In this document: positions 1 through 8,292 of the stretch, piece after piece
How the letters are laid out: each line of letters opens with the position of its first letter
Position numbering within the stretch: position 1 is the first letter of the stretch
The notes under the pieces: model-generated
Told to the model about the DNA's origin: nothing
What the model saw: only the letters and a program-made list of their open reading frames with translations
Database searches by the model: none
Source of the DNA: Bin87 sp965220265
GTDB taxonomy: Bacteria; Chloroflexota; Dehalococcoidia; Lucifugimonadales; UBA3495
Direction of reading: 5' to 3'
NCBI GenBank assembly: GCA_965220265.1
Contig: CBDCPM010000004.1
Location: 4,402,001-4,466,000 of the forward strand
Length of the DNA stretch: 64,000 nt
Program-made: the position numbers and the translations under genes

Positions 1-2646
1 CAGGTTGTCGATCTCGGCCTGGCTCATGTTCTCGATGGCGTCGCCGTCGTAGCCCTTCGACTCCAGATACCCCATCCGGTCCGACTGCGCCGCCGCCACC
101 GCCTGTTGGTCGCTGGCCACGTTCACGTCTATCAGGGTGTCGATCTCGGCCTGGCTCATGTTCTCGATGGCGTCGCCGTCGTAGCCCTTCGACTCCAGAT
201 ACCCCATCCGGTCCGACTGCGCGAACGCCACCGCCTCCAGCGCGGCCGCCCGTTCCTCCTGCTGCCGCGACAGCACTTCGCTGGGCGTCTCGCCGGTGCG
301 GTCGGCCTCCGCCAAGGTCTCTTCGGCGTAGGCCCTCGGAACGCCGTCGAAATCGCCGCTGGCCTCCTCGTCGGCCATGCCCGCCTGCAGTTGCTCCGGC
401 GTCAGGCCGTACTTCGCCGCGTACTCGACAAATTCGGGGGTGAATGCCCGTTCCACACTCGCCGCGCTCTGGCCATCGGCCGGCGCTGGCAAATCAGGAC
501 CGGCGCTCAACAGTTGCTCGGTCCCCGCCGCCTGATTGCCGCCGCCCGATACGGTGGCTGGGCGCAGACGATCCGGCAATCGCCCGGTGGCGGCGAACGC
601 CTCGAACTCGGCGGAGCTGAACCCCTCCGGCCCCGCAACGTCCTTGAGTTCCCCAAAGGCCGCGGCGCGTTGGTCGATGGGGTTGTTGGGGTCACCGGCG
701 CGGCGGGCCGCGTTTTCGGCCAACAACCGCGCCTCTTCCGACGCCAGAAACCGATCCCATTCGGTATCCGGCACCGGCCGGCTGGTGGTTGAACCGACAA
801 CGTTGCCCTGGGCGTCGATGCCGATCTGAACATCCGCGTCCGGGTCGGTCTGCTCGTACCCCTCGCCCGTGTCGGTCCACACCTGCCCCCGCGTCAGGTC
901 TTTCATGCGGGCGATGTTGCTCTGCTCCTGCTCCGACTGCCCGCTGCCCACTGCCTCACGCAACGTCCGCTCGGCGGCGGCGAGCGCTCCCGGCGAATAC
1001 CCTTGTTCCCGGAACTCCTGAACGGCCCTTTGTACTGCGGCGTCGGCCTCCTGACGCCATTCCGTGGCATCTTCCGGCGCGTTCGGGCTCTTGAGGTAGT
1101 CGGCCTTCACCTGATCCCAATATTCGGGCGGTTGGGCGCGTTCAATCGCGGTCCCCCCGCCTAGCAGGTTCTCGACGGGAGCCGCAACCCCCGACGTGTC
1201 GGCGGACGCCGGCTGCGCCCCGCCACCGAGCACATCCATCGCAAGCATGGTCTTCTGCTCGACGCTCATGTGCGCCACGGCTTCAGATTGCTCTATCGCG
1301 GCCAAGACCCCCTCGGGGCCGGCCCCGGCTTCCAACAACCCCTCGATCTGGTCGGCCAGCAGCTCCCGTTGCTCCGGCGTCAACGTTGCCGCCGCATCGG
1401 AGTGCGTCAGCGCATCACGCACGGAGTCGGCGCTTGGGGGGTCTTCTTCCTGCTGCGCCCTGTTCAGCTCGCTCAAAACCGCCATTTGCTCGGCTTCGGT
1501 CAACCCTTCAAACAATTCCCTCGTTTCGGGGTCCGCCAGGAGTTGCTCCAACCTTTCCGCAGCCTCGGCCTCCCGGACATTATCGTAGGTTGGAGTCGAC
1601 GGAACATCGAGCACGGTGATCGGGGTGTCCAATACCGCCGCTTCGAGCGGCCTATTGAGGTCATACTCACTGCCGTCAGAGTAAACCCCGAGGACCACGC
1701 CCTGGGAGCCTTCCTCACGCCGGCTGTCCGACCGGCCATCCCCGTCCGCGTCCCGGCCAGCGCCGTCATTGCCCCGCGTCGTTTCGTTGGGGTTCCCGCC
1801 AAACGCATCATTCGTTGCCCCCCCAACATAACCGCCGAATCCCTCATCATCGTAACCGCCGTAGCCGCCGCCCTGGTTCCCCTGATTGCCCTGGTTCTGA
1901 ACCGAGTCGTATTGGCCGTCGCCGTCGTCGTCGCCGTAGGTTTCGTCGTCCTCGGTGCCGCCCTGACTGCCCTGGTTCCCCTGATTGCTCTGGTTGCCGC
2001 CGCCGCCCTGGTTGCCACCGCCGCCGCCGCCGGCGTTGGGGTGATCGTCGTTGCCCCCGCCCTGGTTGCCGCCGCCCTGGTTGCCACCGCCGCCGCCGCC
2101 GGCATTGGGGTGATCGTCGTTGCCCCCGCCCTGGTTGCCGCCGCCCTGGTTGCCACCGCCGCCGCCGCCGCCGGCGTTGGGGTGATCGTCGTTGCCCCCG
2201 CCCTGGTTGCCGCCGCCCTGGTTGCCACCGCCGCCGCCACCGCCGGCGTTGGGGTGATCGTCGTTGCCCCCGCCCTGGTTGCCGCCGCCCTGGTTGCCAC
2301 CGCCGCCGCCACCGCCGGCGTTGGGGTGATCGTCGTTGCCCCCGCCCTGGTTGCCGCCGCCCTGGTTGCCACCGCCGCCGCCGCCGCCGGCGTTGGGGTG
2401 GTCGTCGTTGCCGCCGCCCTGGTTGCCACCGCCCTGGTTGCCACCACCGCCACCGCCGCCGCCGCCGCCGCCGGCGTTGGGGTGGTCGTCGTTGCCCCCG
2501 CCCTGATTGCCGCCGCCCTGGTTGCCACCGCCACCGCCGCCGCCGCCGCCGGCGTTGGGGTGACCATCATTCCCGATGCGGAGCATCATGGCGATGCCCA
2601 GCTCGTCACCATATTCGTAAGGGTTGAGATTCAACGCCATCGACAT
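1..2646 (-). CDS. Giant Gly/Asn/Gln-rich repeat protein, partial (runs off the left edge)
   Basis: An open frame with no stop from an ATG at 2646 to base 1, at least 882 codons. After an N-terminus beginning MSMALNLNPYEYGDELG come many GNQGGGNQGGG-GNDDHPNAGGGGG repeats (about residues 30-230), then a long hydrophilic Glu/Ala/Gln-rich alpha-helical region, then at the edge two copies of a 44-residue repeat containing SDRMGYLESKGYDGDAIENM (132-bp DNA repeat at about 1-90 and 133-222). No signal peptide or membrane segment is visible. It is the last visible gene of the minus-strand operon, 113 bp after the preceding gene. A virion, matrix or tape-like structural role would fit but is inference; I recognise no family. 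Confidence 0.8.
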   Translation of the reverse strand, partial: MSMALNLNPYEYGDELGIAMMLRIGNDGHPNAGGGGGGGGGNQGGGNQGGGNDDHPNAGGGGGGGGGGGNQGGGNQGGGNDDHPNAGGGGGGGNQGGGNQGGGNDDHPNAGGGGGGGNQGGGNQGGGNDDHPNAGGGGGGGNQGGGNQGGGNDDHPNAGGGGGGGNQGGGNQGGGNDDHPNAGGGGGGNQGGGNQGGGNDDHPNAGGGGGGNQGGGGNQSNQGNQGSQGGTEDDETYGDDDGDGQYDSVQNQGNQGNQGGGYGGYDDEGFGGYVGGATNDAFGGNPNETTRGNDGAGRDADGDGRSDSRREEGSQGVVLGVYSDGSEYDLNRPLEAAVLDTPITVLDVPSTPTYDNVREAEAAERLEQLLADPETRELFEGLTEAEQMAVLSELNRAQQEEDPPSADSVRDALTHSDAAATLTPEQRELLADQIEGLLEAGAGPEGVLAAIEQSEAVAHMSVEQKTMLAMDVLGGGAQPASADTSGVAAPVENLLGGGTAIERAQPPEYWDQVKADYLKSPNAPEDATEWRQEADAAVQRAVQEFREQGYSPGALAAAERTLREAVGSGQSEQEQSNIARMKDLTRGQVWTDTGEGYEQTDPDADVQIGIDAQGNVVGSTTSRPVPDTEWDRFLASEEARLLAENAARRAGDPNNPIDQRAAAFGELKDVAGPEGFSSAEFEAFAATGRLPDRLRPATVSGGGNQAAGTEQLLSAGPDLPAPADGQSAASVERAFTPEFVEYAAKYGLTPEQLQAGMADEEASGDFDGVPRAYAEETLAEADRTGETPSEVLSRQQEERAAALEAVAFAQSDRMGYLESKGYDGDAIENMSQAEIDTLIDVNVASDQQAVAAAQSDRMGYLESKGYDGDAIENMSQAEIDNL

Positions 2647-2759
2647 TTTCTATACTCCGCGCCACCGGCTTGTTTTGTAGTTCCATCCTATGGGGCGGTT
2701 CTGGGCAGTACAATAATTATGCGCCGGCAACTGTCTAAGCAAATCAGGGTAAATGAACC

Positions 2760-3434
2760 TCACCGTGTCATCATCCAAATGGCGGTAATCAACTGAATGC
2801 CATCTCCCACACCGACCAGATACGGCCCAGGAGCCGCGTCGTGGTCGTCGGGGATCGTGATGACGCCAATGTGCGGGAACCCGCACAACCCCAGGCCACA
2901 CCGCTTGTAGTCCGAGAGATACGAGCCGTCGAAGTAGGCCGCCCCCTGGTCAAACGGCGGCTGGCCTGACCACTGTAGCTGTACCCTGGTCCCGGGCGCT
3001 CCCGATGCCGGCGTGAGTGTGATGGTCACTCCGTCCCCCGGGCTAGCCGCCTCGGGCGTCGGTGTCGGCGCGACCGTGGCCGGAACCTCGACCGTCACTG
3101 GAACCTCAATCGTCACCGGTACCGGAACCTCTACCAGCATCGGAACCTCAATCGTCACCGGGACTTCCCTCGTCACTTCGGCAGTAACCATCACTTCCTC
3201 GACCACGGGAACCTCGACCGTTACCGGAACCGCGACCGTTACCGGAACCTCCTGGATCACTTCCTGGGTGACGATCTTCTCCTCCACTACCGGTGCCGGG
3301 GCTTCTCCGCTCCTGCCGCAGTACCACCCCCCGCACATCCCGCCCAGCAGCATTCCCGCCAGAAGGCTGAGCGCCGCCCACCGTACCGGGTTCGCCCTGA
3401 TGCGATCCATCAACGTGTTTAGATAGGCCGTCAT
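2760..3434 (-). CDS. Membrane-anchored protein with VPVTVEVPV repeats
   Basis: 224 aa. The ATG at 3434 overlaps the TGA of the upstream zinc-ribbon gene (ATGA) and is preceded by AGGGA; an ATG 15 bases upstream has no ribosome site. One N-terminal transmembrane segment (about residues 16-38, Leu/Gly/Met-rich) ends in Cys residues. A stretch of repeated VPVTVEVPV-type units (about 55-115) follows, probably an extended beta stalk, then a Thr/Pro linker and a C-terminal domain with a DxGxxYFDGSYLSDY region and three Cys. A stalked surface protein of the particle or envelope is plausible. No family recognised. Confidence 0.8.
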   Translation of the reverse strand: MTAYLNTLMDRIRANPVRWAALSLLAGMLLGGMCGGWYCGRSGEAPAPVVEEKIVTQEVIQEVPVTVAVPVTVEVPVVEEVMVTAEVTREVPVTIEVPMLVEVPVPVTIEVPVTVEVPATVAPTPTPEAASPGDGVTITLTPASGAPGTRVQLQWSGQPPFDQGAAYFDGSYLSDYKRCGLGLCGFPHIGVITIPDDHDAAPGPYLVGVGDGIQLITAIWMMTR

Positions 3435-3661
3435 GCTTGTCCCTGCCATATCCGTATTGGAGACAACGCCGGGAGGGCTCGCCCTCTGTTGACCCTGATT
3501 GTCCGTATCTCACGCGGGGTTGCTGCCGTTTCGTTCTCATCCGGTCCAACTTGCTCATGGCCACATTGGATACATTGCGAATACGAGCCATATCTCGGGT
3601 CTGCCCGGTCGATAACGTCTCCGGCGCCGCAACGCCGGCACTCGCGGATGCGTTTTCCCAC
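3431..3661 (-). CDS. Small zinc-ribbon protein
   Basis: 76 aa. CRRCG near residue 8 and CIQCG near residue 31 form a two-knuckle CxxC...CxxC zinc ribbon; the C-terminal half is basic. Such small ribbons occur in phage and plasmid operons as DNA- or protein-binding adaptors. Its stop overlaps the start of the next gene, so the two are translationally coupled. Function beyond metal binding is unknown. Confidence 0.7.
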   Translation of the reverse strand: MGKRIRECRRCGAGDVIDRADPRYGSYSQCIQCGHEQVGPDENETAATPREIRTIRVNRGRALPALSPIRIWQGQA

Positions 3662-3718
3662 TCTGCCCTCCTTTTCCCCGTTGGGCCGCCGCTCGACCTT
3701 AAGTGTCCAGCAGCTCCG

Positions 3719-4036
3719 TTAGAGGTTCGCTACCGACACATTTCTGGGAATTAGCACGGCTGCCTTATCCGTGTGGTCGTACTCGCATCGGCATATCCGC
3801 AAGAAAACCGGCGGCTCGGACTCCCGTTTGTGCGTCAATCGGGCGCAGTATTGTTCAGCGTCCTGGCGGTCGGGAAACGGTTTTGACACCCACACCATCT
3901 GGAGACCATCCCCCTCTCTTCTCTGGAGTTGGCTCAACCGCGTGTCGGGGGCGTGGTGAAACCCGATGACGCCGGTGTTCAGCACGTAAACGTAGTAGGG
4001 TCGTTCCTTGCCACGACCCCCTGCCGATTTCCTCAT
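3719..4036 (-). CDS. Small hypothetical protein, weakly GIY-YIG-like
   Basis: 105 aa; starts one base after the stop of the upstream gene with GGAGG nine bases before the ATG. The segment YYVYVLNTG...RLSQLQRREGDG...F.DRQDAEQYCARL loosely follows the order of a GIY-YIG nuclease fold (YVYVL start, Arg/His region, a 'dAe' helix), but the canonical GIY/YIG and catalytic Arg/Glu are not clear. Either a degenerate GIY-YIG-type domain or an unrelated small fold. Confidence 0.65.
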   Translation of the reverse strand: MRKSAGGRGKERPYYVYVLNTGVIGFHHAPDTRLSQLQRREGDGLQMVWVSKPFPDRQDAEQYCARLTHKRESEPPVFLRICRCEYDHTDKAAVLIPRNVSVANL

Positions 4037-4037
4037 C

Positions 4038-4433
4038 CTAATAGCCTCCGTCTACGGTTTGGTTTTGCTTTTGGCGTTGCCAATATTCCCGGTAGCGGGT
4101 GTTCCATTCGTCCTCTATTTGGTCCATGACCCGCCGGTATTCTTGTGGCGATTCTTTCGCCAATGGCCAGTTCTCCGACCGCCAGGCGTTCAGGAATTCA
4201 TCCCGCGCCCGGTAGTATTGCTGTAGACCTTCAGGATCGGGGTCGTCTTGCAGACCCGCGACCCCCGCGCTGCGAATGACGGACTCGTAGGCAATGTCAG
4301 CGACCGGCACGGCGGGTGTAGGCCATTCCATAACGACCTCCCTACGTCCGTCGCAGGCAACCGCGGCCGCGGCCATGACGATGGCGGCCGTGATGAACGC
4401 CACTACGGATAAATGCGTCATAGTCATCTTCAC
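4038..4433 (-). CDS. Lipoprotein-like secreted small protein
   Basis: 131 aa with a GTG start overlapping the TGA of the preceding basic-protein gene; ATG codons 6 and 12 bases downstream are alternatives. The hydrophobic N-terminus (about residues 8-26) ends AAAVAC-D, a plausible lipobox, followed by a charged helical domain rich in Trp, Arg and Glu (about 65-131). Probably exported and lipid-anchored. Function unknown; small lipoproteins in such operons often act in lysis or entry exclusion (inference). Confidence 0.7.
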   Translation of the reverse strand: MKMTMTHLSVVAFITAAIVMAAAAVACDGRREVVMEWPTPAVPVADIAYESVIRSAGVAGLQDDPDPEGLQQYYRARDEFLNAWRSENWPLAKESPQEYRRVMDQIEDEWNTRYREYWQRQKQNQTVDGGY

Positions 4434-4744
4434 CTACTCCGTTTGCGGGGTCGTCCGGCCGTGCCGGAAGGGGACCCGACCTGGGCTCCCGCATTTTTTC
4501 TCTGCTGCCTCTTGGCGGATGCGTAGGCTTTCTTGCGTCTCCAATAGCCGGCGTCTCCACGAGCGGTTCCGCCGCCGCCGGCCGACCCTTCGACCTGCGC
4601 CCCTGGCAGGTTGTAGGCCACCGAGGCGCGGCGTTGCCGAGACCCGGCACGAGTGCGCTTGCGTCCCAGGTGGGCAAAAGGGTCCATTCCCGCCGGGTGG
4701 GACGGCACCCGCGCATTGCGGGCATACCATGACTTTCGAGCCAT
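4430..4744 (-). CDS. Very basic small protein (possible nucleic-acid-condensing protein)
   Basis: 104 aa from the ATG at 4744, which has a clear AGGAG site four bases upstream. About a quarter of residues are Arg or Lys, with a Gly-rich middle and an R/K/Q-rich tail (YWRRKKAYASAKRQQRKN). This composition resembles DNA-condensing internal virion proteins or histone-like tails. It sits between the 1025-aa anchored protein and the lipoprotein-like gene, coupled to the latter by a GTGA overlap. No family is recognised; DNA binding is inferred from charge alone. Confidence 0.7.
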   Translation of the reverse strand: MARKSWYARNARVPSHPAGMDPFAHLGRKRTRAGSRQRRASVAYNLPGAQVEGSAGGGGTARGDAGYWRRKKAYASAKRQQRKNAGAQVGSPSGTAGRPRKRSR

Positions 4745-4763
4745 TGATCTCCTACCTCGCTTG

Positions 4764-7700
4764 TTATTTTTTAAGCAGCATCCCGAGAACGAACGCCGCC
4801 CCCGCCGCCAGTAGCACGGACAGGTACGCCCAAACGGGCAACTGGAGCACAATGCTGGTGATTAACAGCAGAGCGATGGTGGCAATGCCCGCTACGATGG
4901 GTTTCTTGGTGATCCCCCAGATTGTCGGTACTACGATGAGTGGCACGGCGAACAGAATTACGCCCACCGTCTGCTTCAACCGCGTGGTCAGCCAACCCCG
5001 GTCAATCAGCGGTTCCGGCGCTGCCTGGATGTAAACGCCCGACACCCCGACTCCCACACCTACGTCTTGGCCGTGGCCTGTAATCGGGGCCGCCAGCAGC
5101 TGCACCGGTTTGGTGCTGGCACATCCTTCGATCAAAAGGCTTTCTCCCGACCTGATTGACGTTGGCCACCTCACCAACTTCGCCGCCTCATCGGAAGACA
5201 TATTTTTGTGCTTCCCTGAGCACTTGCCCCAGGGCGCGATGGCCGCCGGCATCCACACATACCAGTCCCCCGGTGGGTCGAACACTATGGTCATGCGCGT
5301 TTGTCCCAGCACCAAGCCGGCATCCAACGGGGTCCAGTCCGGTTCGTTGTCGTAGTATTTGCCGGTACTGACTATCGCCCGAGGGACTGCCCCGTAGGAC
5401 TGTACGCAGGTGCGAGGCGTTATGCCCGCCCCGGTCAGCGTGATGGAGGCTTTGTAGTTCAAGCTGGTCCCGCAACCTTTGATTCCGATCTGGTGACAAC
5501 CCACTCCGAATGAGAGCGTCGCGGGGCTTGTGCATTGGAGACTGTTTATGCTGCTCCAGAGGCTGATGCGAGAGTTGGCGTCTCCGGCGGTCAGAGTGGA
5601 CGCCCCTGGCACACAGAACAGGTAGGGTCCGGCATGGGGCGTTCGGGCGGGAATCACTCCCAACGACGGCGTGGCGAATTGGCATCCTTCACCCAGCGCT
5701 CCAGCTACCAATGAGGACGCGAGTTGGGACCACGCGCCCGCACCTTCCCCGTTCACGGCCCGCACCTGCACACTGTAGATGTTGCCGTCCTTGAGTCCGG
5801 TTATCGTCGTCGTGGTTGATGTTCCGGCGTGAGGCCACATTCCCCACTTGAGGGCGAGTCCGCGCGAAAATTGCACATCGTAACCGGTGACCGCCGTCGC
5901 GCCCGTCCTCGCCGGCTCCTCCCATGTGACCGTCATCTGCCGCTGCGAAGTCGTTATCGTGGGCCTGGGCACCCGTCCGGGGGTTCCGGTGGGCGTGTCC
6001 CTGGTTACGGTCACCGTGTAGGTCTGCGTCGCGGTCCCGTCCTCGGCGGTGACCACCACTGAGACCGTGGTATCACCTTCCGTCAGACTGATTGACGCCG
6101 ATGCGCTGCCGCTGGTCGTGGGAGCGCCGTCCACGGTGATGGTGGCGGCGTCATCGGTCGCCGCGGGGGTCACGGTGATGCCGGTCACCGTGGCCTCAAC
6201 GTCGGCCGTGTACGTCGCCGTCGCCGTGGCAAAGACCGGAGTCAGCGTCCCCGCGCTCAACGTCAGCGCCGAAAGGGTTGCATCGGTTGAAAACGTGGCC
6301 CTGGTTACGGTCACGGTGTAGGTCTGCGTCGTGGTTCCGTCCCCGGCGGTGACCACCACCGAGACCGGGTTATCACCTCCGGTCAGACTGATTGACGCCG
6401 ATGCGCTGCCGCTGGTCGTGGGGGAGCCGTCCACGGTGATCGTGGCGACGTCCTCGGTCGCCGCGGGAGTTACGGTGATGCTGGACACCGTGGCCGCAAC
6501 GTCGGCCGTGTACGTCGTCGTCCCCGTGGCAAAGGTCGGGGTCAGCGTCCCCGCGCTCAACGTCAGCGCCGAAAGGGTTGCAACGGCTGACGCATCTGGC
6601 ACCCACGCCAATCCTGACGGACCAAATACGCCGGTTTCCCCCGCGTCCGTCCATGCGCCCGACGTCAGGTTAACCGTGTTCAGGCTCGCCGAAGAGATGC
6701 CCACCCCGTACATCGTCGTGCCGTTCCACGCCATATCTCCTGGCCTGGACCTTCTGGTTCTGCCCCCGTCCTCATAATCCGTCCATGCGCCCGACGTCAG
6801 GTCCACCGTGTACATGCTGTCCGTACGCCCGTCCACCCCGTACATCGTGCTCCCGTCCCACCCCATGTATTGCGGCAAAAACTGGCCGGTGCCCCCCACG
6901 TCCCTCCATTCGCCCGACGTCCGGTTCACCGTGTGGGTGCTGTCAGAAACGGTGTCCACCCCGTACATCGCGCTGCCGTTCCACTCGATCCCTACCGGAC
7001 CGTCTGTGCCGGTGCCCCCGCGCCGCGTCCATGCCCCCGTCGCCAGGTCCACCGTGTGGGTGCTTTTCGTATCCCCGTCCACCCCGTACATGGTGTCGCC
7101 GTCCCAGGCCAAACTTAGCGGGTAGGACGTGCCGGTGCTCCCGCGCAGCGTCCATTCCCCCGTCGCCAGGTTCACCGTGTAGGTGCTGTCCGACTGCGTG
7201 CTCGTTCCGTACATCGTGCCGGATGGGGCCTGGGCGGGTGGCGCGGCGCGAACGTCGAACAGCGGGCTGGCCAACCCGAAGCCACGGAATAGGGTCGAAG
7301 GACCTCCGCCCCCAACCGTCTTTGACGTATTGGTTTTGACTGACGTGTACCCGACGAGCTTGCATCTGCCCAGGTCGACCCTGCCGGGCGACAGGCATTG
7401 GTTTTGTTTGCCGGCGTCAGACCGGTACAGCTCAATGTCGTATGACACGTTTCCTGGGGCAGTGTCGGGTACCGGCAACTTGACTACGAGGTCGGGGTCT
7501 CCGACCGACGCCCCTCCCGCCGTTGCTATCGAAACCGTGCGCCCGAATTTGTCGGGCACGTCGTTTTTGCTGTCGGAGCTGCCCCACAGAGTCCCCCCGT
7601 CGCGCTTCCAGCGGACGATGTACTCCTCGCCTGGCGCGAACCCGCGGGCGTAGGATTCTGGGCTCGATGGGTCTCCCCAATGGACGATGATGCGGTTGGG

Positions 7701-7841
7701 GGCGTCGCTCCACGCGGCAAGGTGCGCGGGTCTGCCTTGCGCCTCTGCCCCGGGAGACCCCAGCGCCAACGCGCCGACCGCTATCGCCAGCACAACCCCC
7801 GATGCCGCCAGGAGCCTCCATGCCCTCATCGCTGCAACCAT
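4764..7841 (-). CDS. Large anchored surface protein: propeller-like, cadherin-like and FN3 domains (candidate spike)
   Basis: 1025 aa. Signal peptide at residues 1-34 (cleavage near AEAQG). An N-terminal beta-rich domain is followed by about five blade-like repeats of the type MYGVDxxTxSxxTVDLTSGAWT (about 208-440), as in beta-propeller proteins. Two near-identical cadherin-like beta-sandwich repeats follow (about 443-630; LSALTLSAGTLTP...YTVTVTR), then one fibronectin-III domain (about 640-730), a Cys-rich domain, and three C-terminal transmembrane helices (about 958-1022) ending in KK. Secreted head plus C-terminal anchor matches receptor-binding spikes or adhesins. It lies 13 bp from the upstream membrane gene. 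The paired repeats suggest recent internal duplication. Confidence 0.85.
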   Translation of the reverse strand: MVAAMRAWRLLAASGVVLAIAVGALALGSPGAEAQGRPAHLAAWSDAPNRIIVHWGDPSSPESYARGFAPGEEYIVRWKRDGGTLWGSSDSKNDVPDKFGRTVSIATAGGASVGDPDLVVKLPVPDTAPGNVSYDIELYRSDAGKQNQCLSPGRVDLGRCKLVGYTSVKTNTSKTVGGGGPSTLFRGFGLASPLFDVRAAPPAQAPSGTMYGTSTQSDSTYTVNLATGEWTLRGSTGTSYPLSLAWDGDTMYGVDGDTKSTHTVDLATGAWTRRGGTGTDGPVGIEWNGSAMYGVDTVSDSTHTVNRTSGEWRDVGGTGQFLPQYMGWDGSTMYGVDGRTDSMYTVDLTSGAWTDYEDGGRTRRSRPGDMAWNGTTMYGVGISSASLNTVNLTSGAWTDAGETGVFGPSGLAWVPDASAVATLSALTLSAGTLTPTFATGTTTYTADVAATVSSITVTPAATEDVATITVDGSPTTSGSASASISLTGGDNPVSVVVTAGDGTTTQTYTVTVTRATFSTDATLSALTLSAGTLTPVFATATATYTADVEATVTGITVTPAATDDAATITVDGAPTTSGSASASISLTEGDTTVSVVVTAEDGTATQTYTVTVTRDTPTGTPGRVPRPTITTSQRQMTVTWEEPARTGATAVTGYDVQFSRGLALKWGMWPHAGTSTTTTITGLKDGNIYSVQVRAVNGEGAGAWSQLASSLVAGALGEGCQFATPSLGVIPARTPHAGPYLFCVPGASTLTAGDANSRISLWSSINSLQCTSPATLSFGVGCHQIGIKGCGTSLNYKASITLTGAGITPRTCVQSYGAVPRAIVSTGKYYDNEPDWTPLDAGLVLGQTRMTIVFDPPGDWYVWMPAAIAPWGKCSGKHKNMSSDEAAKLVRWPTSIRSGESLLIEGCASTKPVQLLAAPITGHGQDVGVGVGVSGVYIQAAPEPLIDRGWLTTRLKQTVGVILFAVPLIVVPTIWGITKKPIVAGIATIALLLITSIVLQLPVWAYLSVLLAAGAAFVLGMLLKK

Positions 7842-7854
7842 CAGGCCGGCGTCC

Positions 7855-8277
7855 TTACCGCCGCGTCAGAATGCCGATGACGATCCCCACGATGGCGGCC
7901 GCGATCGACGCGAGCGCAATCCATCGCATCGCCACTCCGATAATCCCCATCGGTCCTCTGGCATCGAAAATGTCGTAATTCATAAACAGCAGGCGGTTCA
8001 GTATCTGCCACGTCCCCCAACCCTGTCCGACCAGCCCCGTCAAGTCGCCAGGGTTGTCCACTCCCCGGCCGAACTGGTCAAAATCCTGGTACTGTGTGCC
8101 GGCCACGATGTCAGGCACGAAACACCAGTCCGGCGGCGGTTCGTATAGGCACAGCCTCCGGTCTCGCTCCTCTCTTTCGTATCCCGGAAAGTCCAGCGCG
8201 TAGTAACTGGCTTCTCCAAGGATGCAAAAAAGATGGAACGCCACGAATGAAATGATGGTCCCCCTGGTCAGCGTCAT
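7855..8277 (-). CDS. Small membrane protein between the two large anchored proteins
   Basis: 140 aa. Hydrophobic N-terminal segment (about residues 5-27) and a C-terminal transmembrane helix (about 112-136) ending LTRR; the region between has Cys residues (CLYEPPPDWC) and is probably extracytoplasmic. It lies 15 bp after the 671-aa gene and 13 bp before the 1025-aa gene, suggesting co-assembly with them. No family recognised. Confidence 0.75.
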   Translation of the reverse strand: MTLTRGTIISFVAFHLFCILGEASYYALDFPGYEREERDRRLCLYEPPPDWCFVPDIVAGTQYQDFDQFGRGVDNPGDLTGLVGQGWGTWQILNRLLFMNYDIFDARGPMGIIGVAMRWIALASIAAAIVGIVIGILTRR

Positions 8278-8292
8278 CGGTCCGTCTCTTGT

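Noticed and set aside
1980..2560. Regular short direct repeats, CRISPR-like at first sight
   Set aside because: They are tandem codon repeats of one protein without unique spacers of constant length, and no cas gene is near.
1270..2796. Long + strand frame rich in Val/Ala (about 508 codons) over the repeat region
   Set aside because: It is the complement of the GNQGGG repeats. The minus-strand frame is longer, open to the window edge, fits operon direction and spacing and has normal amino-acid composition outside the repeat.
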